DNA of 64,000 nucleotides from Ceratopteris richardii (GCA_020310875.1 CM035423.1:127159811-127223810), one strand, 5' to 3'; shown: positions 22,793 through 32,621, counted from the first letter of the stretch. Notes: generated by a model from the letters alone, not told the origin. A program made the numbers and translations.

Positions 22793-23404
22793 TGTTGAAC
22801 TACAAGAAATGAGGAGAATATTCAAGCACAAGAGAACAGTCAAGCACAATCCGACAAGAAGGCCTAATCAATTTTTTCACAAATTTTTTCCAACCAAAAG
22901 TGATTTTCATCACTACCCAAACATTGTAAATATTGTTTCTAGTCGATTAGACTCCATGTTGTTCAAGCCAAGGAGTCATCGTGCTTGTGGACTACTAGAA
23001 GCACCTACGTATCAATTTTCATAATTTTTAGACTCCGTTTGAGCCCTCAAATAAGCCTTGGAACCTAATTTTTAACTAGGCCAGACTTTACGTCTAGATA
23101 AGGCCAAAATCTAGTCAAAAACTATAAAAAGAGCTAGAGAGCTCATTTTTGGGGTTAGCTTGTTAGAGTTTTGAGCTATTGTAAGAGATTTCTTGAGTAA
23201 TAGAAAGCACTCCATTATTGCTCTCTTTGTTCTTCCCTCATGTGCATGCGTGTGTGTATGTGTGTGCATGCTTGTGTGCTTCTCACTCACGCACTTGTGC
23301 CTTCACTTGCTCATAGTCATCATACTAGTCCTCACATCTCCACGGATTGACATTTATGAGGTGGATCTCCTCATGTTGGTACTTGCCATTGTGTTAGAGT
23401 GACA
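22793..23404 (+). repeat. 5' LTR of element E
   Basis: 612 bp matching 27271-27870. Near its end is a CA/TG microsatellite (about 23240-23275). Reverse-complement matches occur at 32622-33239, 37128-37747 and 52069-52299, so one LTR family serves E, I and J. Confidence 0.92.
23123..23131 (+). promoter_or_regulatory. TATA box in 5' LTR of element E
   Basis: TATAAAAAG, also kept in the 3' LTR at 27599-27607. It lies in the middle of the LTR, as expected for the U3/R border. Confidence 0.6.
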
Positions 23405-23411
23405 CCAAATT

Positions 23412-23429
23412 TGGCACCGTTGTCGAGGA
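23412..23429 (+). other. Primer-binding site for tRNA-Asp, element E
   Basis: TGGCACCGTTGTCGAGGA, 7 bases after the LTR end, pairs with plant tRNA-Asp apart from a few mismatches. Element A uses the same primer type. Confidence 0.75.
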
Positions 23430-23904
23430 GAGAACTTCGAGGATGAGCGTGTGATGGTAAGACATGGAGTTGTGATGTTGGAGTCATAGGTAATATCTTT
23501 ACTTTTCTTTATTTTTCATTATTGTTTCTTATTTTCATCATCATCATCGTCACCATCATCATCCTCACCACCTCCCACCTCCATCTCCATCTTCGCTGAA
23601 TTTTTAGTTTTTTGGTCATATTCCCTTCCACACCTCATTCCCCTCATTTCACTTGTGAGAGAGAGTGAGAGAGAGTTTGTGTGCATTCTATTTTTGTGTG
23701 TTTTTGAGCTTTTGCTACAAGTTTCAGTTGTATCATCATCTGTAGCAACTTGTATAGGTACGATAGACCTCTGCACAGGTCCCAAGACAGTGACCTCTAT
23801 CTATCGCAACAAAGAGAGAAAGTTGGTATTTTTTGTTTTCATGCATGGCATGATAAACCGCACCATTAGAGCACTCCAAATCATCAGAAAGTTCCTAAAA
23901 ATCT

Positions 23905-24440
23905 GCGTTCACGATAGACGACAGACAATGTCTATCGCAACACACACCCGTCTATCACAATAAACCAAAACCACGATAGATGATAGACAATGCCTATCAT
24001 GATAGACACCTATATATCGCAACAAATAGCCTTCACGACAGATGACAAATAGTGTGTATTGCGATAGACACCCGTCTATCACAACAGATCAAAACTACGA
24101 TAGACGACAGACATCATCGATCATGATAGGTAGGACCACACCGGACGATAGATGCCCATCTATCGTGACAGACTAATTCCACGACATACGATAGACACCC
24201 ATCTATCACGACAGACACCCGTCTATCATGACAGAACAAAACCACGATAGATGATAGACACCCATCTATCATGATAGATAGACCCACGATGGACGATAGA
24301 TACGTGTCTATCATGATAGACACCCATCTATCACAGTAAATAGCCTCCATGACAGATGAGAGACACCCATCTATCATGACAGATAAATCTCTCGCAATCG
24401 ACACCCATCTATCGCGATAGACAAACATTTTTGGCAAAAA
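23905..24440 (+). repeat. Palindromic hairpin array in the leader of element E
   Basis: About 530 bp of repeated inverted repeats of the form GATAGAC-ACCC-GTCTATC and GATAGACACCCATCTATC, separated by short linkers such as ACAACAGAT or CAAAACCACG. Units are irregular (about 20-50 bp). RNA would form many short stems with loops around CACCCA. The array sits between primer site and coding region, as in element A, though its sequence is unrelated. The flank 23430-23904 holds CT/GA-rich and TCATC-rich sequence without a gene; 24441-24920 shows nothing recognisable. Confidence 0.85.
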
Positions 24441-24922
24441 GTAAAGGGGTAATTTTTTTATAATTCGGGATAAAAAATGTCATATTTTGAGGTCTTTTAC
24501 CTACATCATTATGGAATCCTTACAAAAATGCACTAATATCCTATGAGGTCTTGTTTGGCTATTTTAACCCCCAAAACAACCAAATAGGACCTCAACTATT
24601 TTTCTTAAGAATTATGCATTGATTTTCAGATAGGGTATTTTGAAGTTGACCCTAAGTGGGATTAGGAAACCGAGAGGCTGTATAAAGAGCAAGGGCCAAT
24701 GTGTGCAGGCTTGGGAATGAGCATCCTGGGCATACAATTGAAGCAAGGAGAAGTGACTTGAGGTTGGAAGATCTCTCAACCCCCTCAAAGCTCTAACATT
24801 CCAATCCATGTCCCACTAGTCCTTCAACCCATCGAAGCCTGTTTCTCTAGAATGTTCCAACCACTTCACACTTATTCACCACGATCTCACACACACCACC
24901 TACCATTTTGATGTATATGGTA

Positions 24923-24949
24923 GACACCACTCTCCCCTCCACATACGAA
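24923..24949. repeat. 27-bp direct repeat, left copy, flanking an inverted segment in E
   Basis: Begins GACACCACTCTCCCC and ends ACATACGAA. It is identical to 25215-25241. The two copies bracket an inverted copy of part of E. Confidence 0.9.
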
Positions 24950-25215
24950 GCCTGATTTCTTTCACTTGTTTTAACCATGGGGGTCATGGAGCTTCAAATG
25001 TATCTTGCCCTTCTTCAGTTCTTTGTCCACCTGGAATGGGTTGTGGATCATAGTTATCTTCAAAGTTTGTTCCACTAGAACGGATATGGTTTCTTCTTTT
25101 GTAGGGGCTTTTGGTTGGGATGGTGGTCTTTCATATTGTAACAACCTCGTTTGTAGTTCTATAACTTTCTTTTGTAGTTCCTGTAGCACTTCTGAGGCAC
25201 TGATGATTTAGGAGG
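24950..25215 (-). repeat. Inverted copy of the E coding segment
   Basis: This 266-bp stretch is the reverse complement of 25972-26238, with about six differences. Its minus-strand reading gives LQELQKKVIELQTRLLQYER, the same as the plus-strand protein at 25998. It is out of place relative to the rest of E and is bounded by the 27-bp direct repeats. Confidence 0.92.
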
Positions 25216-25241
25216 ACACCACTCTCCCCTCCACATACGAA
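25215..25241. repeat. 27-bp direct repeat, right copy, flanking an inverted segment in E
   Basis: Identical to 24923-24949. Together they look like a duplicated target made when the inverted segment was inserted. Confidence 0.9.
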
Positions 25242-25479
25242 AGCATGGACATTTTGTCATCCACAGCACCTCCCCCTCCCCCCACACTTCCACCATCCCC
25301 CATTCCCCGACCACCAACTGCACCTGCACACACATCTGTAGTAGACACAGCATTCACACTCCCTACTCCCTCTCCCTTGCATCGACCGATGTACAAACTG
25401 CATATTCATTTGTAAATAATGCATTTGATACTATGCTTCAATGTATGTCACAGCTAAGGACAGAGTACATTCAGCTAGA

Positions 25480-25931
25480 GGAACATAACAAGAGATTACA
25501 AGCACACTATAGAATTACAACACATCGCAAGATTGGAGGAAGACAATGAGAGTCTACAAATGCAATTTCATATGTTACAAGAAGCCCACAGCACATTGGA
25601 AGTAAAGTTGCAGAATGTAGATGCAAAAGCCATGCAACAAGTTGAAGGTCATCTACAAACTCAGATGGAACGTAATTCCAAACTCTAATGCAACTTGGAA
25701 CTCTTGAAAAGGCACCTTGTAGCGGCTCAAGAGGAAAATCAACATTCACAGCTCCAAAACCAAGAAAATTTAGAAGCAGCCATCGAGAGCACACTTGGGG
25801 TAGCCGTCAGTCCCTCAAAATTTCAAGTTGTGCCCCCAAAGAACATCAAAATCATACTAGAAGATTATGCTAACCTACTCCAAGCCCATGACAGATTATT
25901 AGAAGAATTGGATCAACTACAACAACAATGA
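25480..25931 (+). pseudogene. Coiled-coil region of the element E protein
   Basis: Sense-strand segments include LEEDNESLQMQFHMLQEAHS, LELLKRHLVAAQEENQHSQL and LLQAHDRLLEELDQLQQQ, a long heptad-like Gln/Glu/Leu-rich run. Such a region would make a rod or oligomer. The family is not recognised. Element I has a comparable Gln-rich stretch in the same relative place (about 34460-34930). Bases 25242-25479 are Pro/Thr-rich coding-like sequence with no clear domain. Confidence 0.55.
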
Positions 25932-25971
25932 AATTTAGACACTATAGCTGTCCCACCAACCACCATATCAA

Positions 25972-26238
25972 CCTCCTAAATCATCAGTGCCTCAGAAGTG
26001 CTACAGGAACTACAAAAGAAAGTCATAGAACTACAAACGAGGTTGTTACAATATGAAAGGCCACCATCCCAACCAAAATCCCCTACAAAAGAAGAAACCA
26101 TATCCGTTCTAGTGGAACAAACATTTGAAGATAACTATGATCCACAACCCATTCCAGGTGGACGAAGAACTGAAGAAGGGCAAGATACATTTGAAGCTCC
26201 ATGACCCCCATGGTTAAAACAAGTGGAAGAAATCAGGC
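25972..26238 (+). pseudogene. Element E protein, middle segment (template of the inverted copy)
   Basis: Reads LQELQKKVIELQTRLLQYER followed by a Pro-rich linker and VDEELKKGK-like charged sequence. Element I preserves VIELQN in the same place (near 34480). This is the source-like copy because it is in line with the rest of the protein; 24950-25215 is the inverted one. Confidence 0.6.
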
Positions 26239-26276
26239 GGACTCGTGAAGATCATATAGTGGTGCAAAATTAGGCA

Positions 26277-27259
26277 ATGTGCATCATAGAAGAAACAGTG
26301 ATACAATCCAGCTATTTCCAAAACTTGGCACCCAGTTGCCTCATCACATCATCAAAACTTCAATACCAGCCATACTTTGTAATTCTTGCAGATTATAATG
26401 CAAAAATCAAGAAAGTCACAGTGAAGACTCCCACCTTCGCAACCCAATTCCAACCCGAAGACTTACCATCAAAAGCACAAAAAGTTAAGATTTATCAACT
26501 GACCTGGCGCAAAAACTCTTAGAGATTTACCTAGAAATGCCATGCACGTGGAACCATGCACCCCTGCATCTTATCTACAATCCATGTTATGGCCTAGTTC
26601 CATGGCACAGATCCTAGAAAGCATTCAATATGAAAGTACAGAACAATGCCCAGTGCAAGGAATGGCTCAACTATCCATACATCGTGCCATCATTGGTACC
26701 ACCCTCAATTGTTTATATGATGGCCACTATATGCCACTAGATCCCTTGGTTGTAGCCAATGCCAGATGTCGTGGTGCAGATGATGCTGAGGATTTTGGAT
26801 ATGATGCAAATTGTTCTCAAGACTTTCTACAATACACAAGCACCACAAGTATCTCTACTAGGCTTCACAAATGGAAACTATGATTTGGTGTATGAAATGA
26901 GCACTACTCCAAGCATTAGAGTAGCATATGCATGGCATGCCCATACCAACTTCCTCCCAGCCTATTACAAACAAACCCTTGAAGATATGTTCATTATAGG
27001 CTTTTGGGAGTATCACTCTGAGGTGTTTGCATCGAAACCAACACACCTACGTCACTTATTTGCATGTGAGCAGGCTATGTATTCAGAGTACTATACGACA
27101 CCACAGCCAAATATCCCAAGTGTCATAAATTGGGATGCATTGCAAGCTGATCTAGCAAGAGGGTTAAGGATCAGCGAACATGAGTTGGCCACTAATGTCA
27201 TCCAGTATTATATCGACCACCCTATAGAACAAATGTATGTCAAGAGTGACAGACGTTAG
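26277..27259 (+). pseudogene. Element E protein, C-terminal domain shared with element I, unrecognised
   Basis: About 320 codons up to the purine tract, in several open pieces (26277-26522, 26542-26883, 26759-27259). Conserved landmarks with element I are QSSYFQNLAP, PTFATQFQPEDLP, APLHLIYNPCYG and GNYDLVYEMSTT. The last third (AYAWHAHTNFLPAYYKQTLE, WEYHSEVFASKPTHLRHLF) is rich in aromatics and His. I recognise no protease, RT, integrase, envelope or known plant domain. Conservation between E and I argues it was once a working protein of this element family. Confidence 0.6.
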
Positions 27260-27270
27260 AGGAGGGGGAG
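27257..27270 (+). other. Polypurine tract of element E
   Basis: AGAGGAGGGGGAG immediately before the 3' LTR start TGTTGACC. Confidence 0.85.
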
Positions 27271-27870
27271 TGTTGACCTATAAGAAATGAGGAGAATAGT
27301 CAATCATGAGAGAAGTCAAGCACAACCCGGCAATAAGGCCTAATCAATTTTTTCACAAATTATTTCCAACCAAAAGTGATTTTCATCACTACCCAAACAT
27401 TGTAAATATCGTTTTTGGTATATTAGACTCCATTTTGTTTGATTCAAGGGGTCCTTGAGCTTGAGGAGTACTAGAAACACCTACATATCAATTTTCATAA
27501 TTTTTAGACTCTGTTTGAGCCCTCAAATAAGCATTGGAACCTAATTTTTAACTAGGCCGGACAATAGGTTTGGATAGGGTCAAAACCTAGTCAAAAACTA
27601 TAAAAAGAGCTAGAGAACTTATTTTTAGGGTTAGCTTGTTAGAGTTTTGAGCTATTGTAAGGGATTTCTTGAGTAATAGAAAGCACTCCATTGTTCCTCT
27701 CTTTCTTATTCCCTTGTGTGTGTGTGTGTGTGCATGCTTGTGTGCTTCTCACTCATGCACTTGTGCCTTCACTTGCTCATAGTTGTCATGCTAGTCCTCA
27801 TGTCTCCACAGATTGACATTTATGAGGTGGATTTCCTCATGTTGGTACTTACCATTGTGCTAGAGTGACA
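27271..27870 (+). repeat. 3' LTR of element E
   Basis: 600 bp, starting TGTTGACC and ending GTGACA, followed by the CAATG target duplication. A (GT)n run at about 27716-27733 corresponds to the microsatellite in the 5' LTR. Confidence 0.92.
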
Positions 27871-27927
27871 CAATGCTATGGCAAGTTTTCAACCTATCAA
27901 AGAATCAAGACTCAAGCATACTTTAGC

Positions 27928-27939
27928 TTGAGGGGGAGC
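27928..27939 (+). other. Polypurine tract of Copia D
   Basis: CTTGAGGGGGAGC just before the LTR start at 27940, identical in type to that of Copia C. Confidence 0.8.
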
Positions 27940-28954
27940 TATTGGAACATCAAGATCTCATTATGCCTGAGGTGGATATGCTCTACATCAAATCCATCAT
28001 TTGGATGGTGCCATATATGTACCTTGAAGACTAGCACTTATGTGCACATTTTTTTTTGTATTAATTGGTTGATCACTTATGATCATTTCTTGTAAAAAGA
28101 AAGAGTAAAAGGCCTAAAAGCCATGAGTTAAAAGTGGTTGAGATTTATTCTCAATCAATCAATCAAGAAGTAGATATGACTTCAACTTTCTCTTTTCCTA
28201 GATTGTAGGAAAAGATTCCAATCAATCTAAACTACCAAACTTGCCTATTTTCAAATTCAAATTCATAAATAAAATGCATGGTCATATCCTCAAGAGTCTA
28301 ATAAAGACTCCAAAACATTTGTACATTAATTAGAGTGTTGATTTGAAGCAATACATATACTCTTTGTTCATTTCTTAGTGTCACTTCTATTCTCAGCTCC
28401 TTCTTCCTCAAACTGAGTCAACTTTTGGAGATTTTTACTCTCCCTACAAAGCTCTAAATCAAGTAAGCATTCATTCGAAAGTTATAACTATCAAGTTTAC
28501 TTATAAAAATTTTCAACACATTTAATTTAGTAATTTCAGAGAAATCTGAGTTTTACAGTCTCGGGGTCATTGTCTACACATCCCTAAAAAACTAGGATGA
28601 CATCCAATCAGTGTTAAGGTGATTGCTCCTTCATTGGTTGTTATAAATTAGGGTTGTTATGCATTTTAGCAATGCAACTCTGTGTATGACACTCCCTTAA
28701 GAGGAATTTTTCCAATTGTAACTATGTTGGTTGCTCTCAATGTTTGAAGTCACATCGTCCATCCATTTCTAAAAGGTTTTTGTGAGCTAGTCAAGGTGCA
28801 AGTTATCTGTTTCCATCAACTTGTTCTTGTTGATGTTCCAAAATGTCGATTGGGTTTTATTACACTAAACACAAGACTAAATGTTCTGCTTTATGTATCC
28901 AAAGAGCTAAGGTTGGTCATATGTTGGTTTGTTGGACCAACTTCGCCACTTAAC
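27940..28954 (+). repeat. 3' LTR of Copia D
   Basis: Starts TATTGGAACATCAAG, aligned to the Copia C LTR start TGTTGGAACATCAAG, and shares GAGCTAGTCAA and other blocks with the C LTR further in. The right border is set by the start of the next LTR at 28955, so it may be truncated. Confidence 0.65.
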
Positions 28955-29967
28955 TGTTGGAGCAAGACAATCAACAAATTGTGATTATACAAAGGTTAGA
29001 AGTAAAGACATGAAGAGAAGATTGAAGATCAATGTCATGAATTGAAGGGAAGAATCAGATAGTAAAGTCCTTTAATCAAATGTACATTAGTTCTTTAAGA
29101 TACTTCAATATACTTGAAGTAGTTACGAGTTAGGACTTGTATATATATATAAGTACATGTTTGTAGATGTGAGACATAGAGAAGAGAGTTGAGATGAGTT
29201 AGTTGATGTACATTGTACAAAACATCCATTAGATGTATGAATGAAATAGATAAGTGAAAAGTTCAGAAATGGCGCGTCGATCTTCTCTGTCATTCTCCTT
29301 CTGTGTTTAATCTTTTGAGGAATCCTTTTGCACGAATCTAAGTCTATAGCTAATCTATCTATGGCTAGAATTTGAGAGGTTAATTGCAATCAGGTCGAGA
29401 GAATTTAGTCTAGGAACATTCATATGTGAAGATGTTCTGAGAGTCGTCAAAACTGGCGCAGATTTCATGATCAGAGAAATGATCATTACTCAGTCCACTG
29501 TGTAATGTTTTACACAAGTGAGGGCTCAAAATCTAAGTTGGAAGGTAAGCCATCTATGGCTAAAAGATCTTGATCAAACGGGATTTACTTTGGGAGAATC
29601 AGTGTTAAGAAGTTGCAGGTGTCAAAGTCGCCATTGCAAAGAAGCTGTTCCAGACATAGGTAAAGTGTTTCACACATTTCTCAATGTGTACTCAATCATT
29701 TTGAGAAATTTAACTTGGAAAAGTTGCACAACCTTAAGGCGAAGCAGTGTGCAAAGTTTTATTAAAAACTTTACAGGATTGATTAGTCAATGAGTGATTA
29801 ATCTGCAGTAGACTTTTCAGGAAATTTCAGTTTCCAATAGTTAGCCAAAATTCTGATAATTTGGTGATTGTTTTCTAAAATTAAGTGGAGTCTAAAGTTA
29901 TTCTTGGTCTAGAGGTGATCTAATACCAAGGATAGCTTGTTCTTTTGGAGATTAACACTCTCCATCA
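28955..29967 (+). repeat. 5' LTR of Copia F
   Basis: Starts TGTTGGAGCAAGACAATCAA and ends at CTCTCCATCA next to the primer site; 1013 bp. The related LTR of L is 1003 bp. Confidence 0.8.
29140..29152 (+). promoter_or_regulatory. TATA-like box in LTR of Copia F
   Basis: TATATATATATAA about 190 bp into the LTR. Copia L has TATATATAAG at 45496-45505 in the same relative place, which supports a promoter role. Confidence 0.5.
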
Positions 29968-29968
29968 G

Positions 29969-29981
29969 TGGTATCAGAGCC
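29969..29981 (+). other. Primer-binding site for initiator-Met tRNA, Copia F
   Basis: TGGTATCAGAGCC, one base after the LTR end. A leader of about 210 bp separates it from gag. Confidence 0.9.
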
Positions 29982-30190
29982 TGATGTGTCAAAATTGAAG
30001 TGAAGAAGACTCCGACTACTGCAGAAATACAAATCTTTACATCTTGAAGGTGCAAAAGGATAAAGGTTGAAGAAAATTTGAAGGTAGACACATTGAAGTT
30101 ATCAAAAGGATCAGAAGGAGCGAGATTCAAAGTCAAGGTACATTTATTTCTCATAAAGATTAAAGAGTTGGCAATACAGGTAAAGAAATA

Positions 30191-31909
30191 ATGGGAGATA
30201 GTCTCCAAATTGAGAAGCTGGATAGAGAGAATTATCCTGCATGGTCAATGAGGATGGAAGCTCATCTTATGAGCAAAGATCTGATGGGATACATCACAGG
30301 AGATGAAGAAAAGCCAGAATTTAGAGACTCTAGTGTTCCAACTAGAGAGGAGCTTGCAGATTTGAAGAATTGGATGAAGAAGGATGCTCAAGCAAGGAGC
30401 ATAATCTACATGGCAGTCAATGACTATTTGCTTCCTCACATTAGAGGACTTGAAAGTGCAAGTGACATTTGGAATGCTTTGGAAGAGCATTTCCAAAACA
30501 CAACCAAATCAAGGAAGGCTTCACTATGGGCAGAATTTACTACTTTCAAGAAAAAGGCCTCACAATCAATCTCTGATTATGTGACAAAGATGAAGGACAT
30601 TGCAGATTCTTTAGGTGCAGTGGATGAAGATATTGAAGAAGATAAATTGGTAAGACAAATTCTCACGGGGCTAAGAGGAGATGAGAAGTGGAAGCCTTTT
30701 ATTTTGTCTACAGAACTTTCATTAGATCACTTTACTCCTGATTTGAATCAATTGTTAGGTCATATGCTAACTTTTGAGAATGATATCAAAGGAGATGTTG
30801 ATAAGAGTGTAGGTCATGCAATGTACTCTAAAGACAAGAAGAAAGCTAACAAAGGAAAACAACAATCAGGTGAAGAAGAAGGTACTTCAAACCAAGCAAA
30901 TTTCATAAGAGGAAAAGGAAATGGCAGAAGTAGAGGAAGAGGCAGAAACAACAAAGATAATGCAAGAGCTTGTTGGATATGTGGTAAGACCAATCATCTA
31001 TCTCATGATTGTTGGCACAATAATCAGAACAATGGTAATTATCAGAACTTTAATCAAAGAGCAAGACGTGGTAGATTTCAGAGAGGAAACTTCAGAGGTA
31101 GAGGTGGTAGGAATTCTTTTGGAAGAGGTGGAGGAAGAAGCTTCCAAAATCAATCCTATAATAACACCTACTACAACTATGCATCAGATCAGAAGGAGGA
31201 TTCGACTCTCATTATGAATGCAACATATGAAACCTCACATGAGGACATGAGAGTGTTCTACATTGATTCAGGATGTAGTAATCATTTAAGTGGAAATATT
31301 GCTTTGATGACTGATTTAGATCATAATGCAATTAATCATACAGTTCAGACAGGTGATAATACAAAGCATAAGGTAAAGTCAATTGGTTCAGTCAAAGCTA
31401 AGGATGGGAGCACTCTTCTGAGTAAGGTTCTTTATGTTCCCACAATTCCAAAGAATTTGATTAGTGTAGATCAAATTGTGGAAAAAGAATATGAGGTAAG
31501 ATTTACCAATGGTGGAGTCTATGTTGAAGACCCTAGTCAAGGGTATAAACAGGTTGTTACAGGAAAGAAAGAAGGAAGGCTCTTCACATTGAAGGTACAA
31601 GGAAATGTTGGACATGCTATGTTCACATATGGAGAGCAGAAGGTATCTGAATTGGATCTTTGGCATAAAAGACTTGGACACTTCAATGAAAGAGGTATCA
31701 AAGACATGATTAATAATGATTCAGTGCTTGGGTTGCCTAACATTGCAGGTCAACATATGACATACAGATGTGAGGCATGTCAATTAGGTAAGGCTCATAA
31801 GCAATCCTATTCCAAGCATGGGTTTATGTATTCAGAAAGACTTGAATTGGTGCATACAGATGTGTGGGGTCCTTCAAAGGACTTTAGTATGCCATTGGGT
31901 TGTCATTGA
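30191..31909 (+). CDS. gag-pol: gag-protease-pre-integrase frame of Copia F
   Basis: An open frame of 572 codons starting MGDSLQIEKLDRENYPAWSM. Residues 1 to about 200 form the UBN2-type gag domain (NDYLLPHIRGLESASDIWNA). A basic stretch precedes the CCHC knuckle CWICGKTNHLSHDC near residue 259, followed by an Arg/Gly-rich tail. The protease active site DSGCSNHLSG is near residue 358, the pre-integrase LWHKRLGHFNERG with CEACQLGKAH near 490-540, and integrase starts LELVHTDVWGPS near 550. Gag packages RNA and the protease cuts the polyprotein. The reading is continuous to where the element ends. Confidence 0.88.
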   Translation: MGDSLQIEKLDRENYPAWSMRMEAHLMSKDLMGYITGDEEKPEFRDSSVPTREELADLKNWMKKDAQARSIIYMAVNDYLLPHIRGLESASDIWNALEEHFQNTTKSRKASLWAEFTTFKKKASQSISDYVTKMKDIADSLGAVDEDIEEDKLVRQILTGLRGDEKWKPFILSTELSLDHFTPDLNQLLGHMLTFENDIKGDVDKSVGHAMYSKDKKKANKGKQQSGEEEGTSNQANFIRGKGNGRSRGRGRNNKDNARACWICGKTNHLSHDCWHNNQNNGNYQNFNQRARRGRFQRGNFRGRGGRNSFGRGGGRSFQNQSYNNTYYNYASDQKEDSTLIMNATYETSHEDMRVFYIDSGCSNHLSGNIALMTDLDHNAINHTVQTGDNTKHKVKSIGSVKAKDGSTLLSKVLYVPTIPKNLISVDQIVEKEYEVRFTNGGVYVEDPSQGYKQVVTGKKEGRLFTLKVQGNVGHAMFTYGEQKVSELDLWHKRLGHFNERGIKDMINNDSVLGLPNIAGQHMTYRCEACQLGKAHKQSYSKHGFMYSERLELVHTDVWGPSKDFSMPLGCH

Positions 31910-32390
31910 CGGCAAAAATAGAGGCCATGTTGTATCATGTGGTTTCCCCATAGAACCTTAATGGGGGGAGTGCAGAGGGGGGCCTTGCCCCCTTTTGTGG
32001 GGTCTGGCGGGCCTATCGCCTCGGCCCGTGGGGCCAAGATGGTAGGACTTCTAGTCATGGAGATATTTTCATATTGTATATTTTGTCCACTATGTATCTC
32101 CCGACTACATTTATCTATATCAACTCCCCTTGTAAAAACTATATAAGTATAGCCCAGGTTGAGCTTTACATAGCATTGCGCACTAGTAAGCCCTTCATCG
32201 AGTATGTCTAGATTGCCATCTAAGCTGCACATTGGTGCATGAGTGGACAGCACCATCATTATAACTGCATTACGCTTGGTAATCTAAGAATTTGAGTTCT
32301 CTATCTCTCAGTCTGCATCTATCTTCATCTGCATTTTTCTCTCAACTCTATATATTGGCCTATTCCATTGTGCTATTATTTTCTTACAAA
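31910..32390 (+). repeat. GC-rich LTR-like block, unassigned
   Basis: About 480 bp unlike its surroundings: a GC-rich head (GGGGGGAGTGCAGAGGGGGG, GGGGTCTGGCGGGCC near 31963-32035) and a TATA-like ACTATATAAG near 32139-32148. It lies between the end of Copia F and Copia fragment H and has no coding content. Shape and TATA box suggest a solo or partial LTR of a family not otherwise present in this window. No target duplication could be defined. Confidence 0.4.
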
Positions 32391-32621
32391 AACAACATCA
32401 TAGCTAACCAAAATGCATTTAGTTCGTGGCTGATACACATCAGAATTGTACCTTTAAAAAAATACATTTTATTACTTTATCATCCAATTTTCTGCATTGT
32501 TACCAAGTGCCTCAAGTTTGGGCAGAGATGACATCCTTTCAAATTTCTGCAGGCGTAGTAAAATAGCATAATTTGGATGACCAAAGCATGCATGCCAAAG
32601 CTTTGCATTTGACATACCTAT
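32391..32621 (-). mobile_element. Ty1/copia fragment H, K family (fossil)
   Basis: Two stretches match Copia K: ACATCATAGCTAACC onward (as 59204 onward) and GATGACCAAAGCATGCATGC (as near 59970). It is a small non-coding relic of the K family, interrupted on its right by element I. Confidence 0.65.

Larger units (their letters stand above)
22793..27870 (+). mobile_element. LTR element E, non-autonomous, whole ends with CAATG target duplication (fossil)
   Basis: Two LTRs (22793-23404, 27271-27870) start TGTTGA and end GTGACA, flanked by identical CAATG (22788-22792 and 27871-27875). An Asp-tRNA primer site and a purine tract are in place. The 3.9-kb interior has a hairpin array and a coiled-coil protein region but no RT, RNase H or integrase that I can find, so it would depend on another element's enzymes. 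LTRs differ by roughly 10% by eye, so the insertion is old. The coding region is broken by several breaks. Confidence 0.9.
21885..28954 (+). mobile_element. Ty1/copia element D, 3' part, split by element E (fossil)
   Basis: Holds the end of RT, RNase H (to 22792), a purine tract and a 3' LTR (27940-28954). It belongs to the same family as Copia C by protein and LTR start. Element E is inserted at 22792/27876. Gag, protease, integrase and the 5' LTR are absent; the left border abuts the LTR of B. It is broken, with several breaks. Confidence 0.8.
28955..31909 (+). mobile_element. Ty1/copia element F, 5' part (fossil)
   Basis: Has a complete 5' LTR, initiator-Met primer site, leader and a long gag-protease-pre-integrase frame, then ends at the start of integrase. 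RT, RNase H and 3' LTR are absent. LTR start (TGTTGGAG.AAGACAATCA) and gag protein are close to Copia L, so F and L are one family, distinct from C/D/Q. The retained frame is unusually whole for this window; the element is broken by loss of its 3' half. Confidence 0.85.

Noticed and set aside
24114-24437. 107-codon minus-strand frame with repeated IDGCLSS-like peptides
   Set aside because: It is the translation of the palindromic array on the antisense strand.
24971-25189. Minus-strand coding region as a separate gene
   Set aside because: It is the inverted copy of the plus-strand E coding segment at 25998, not an independent gene.
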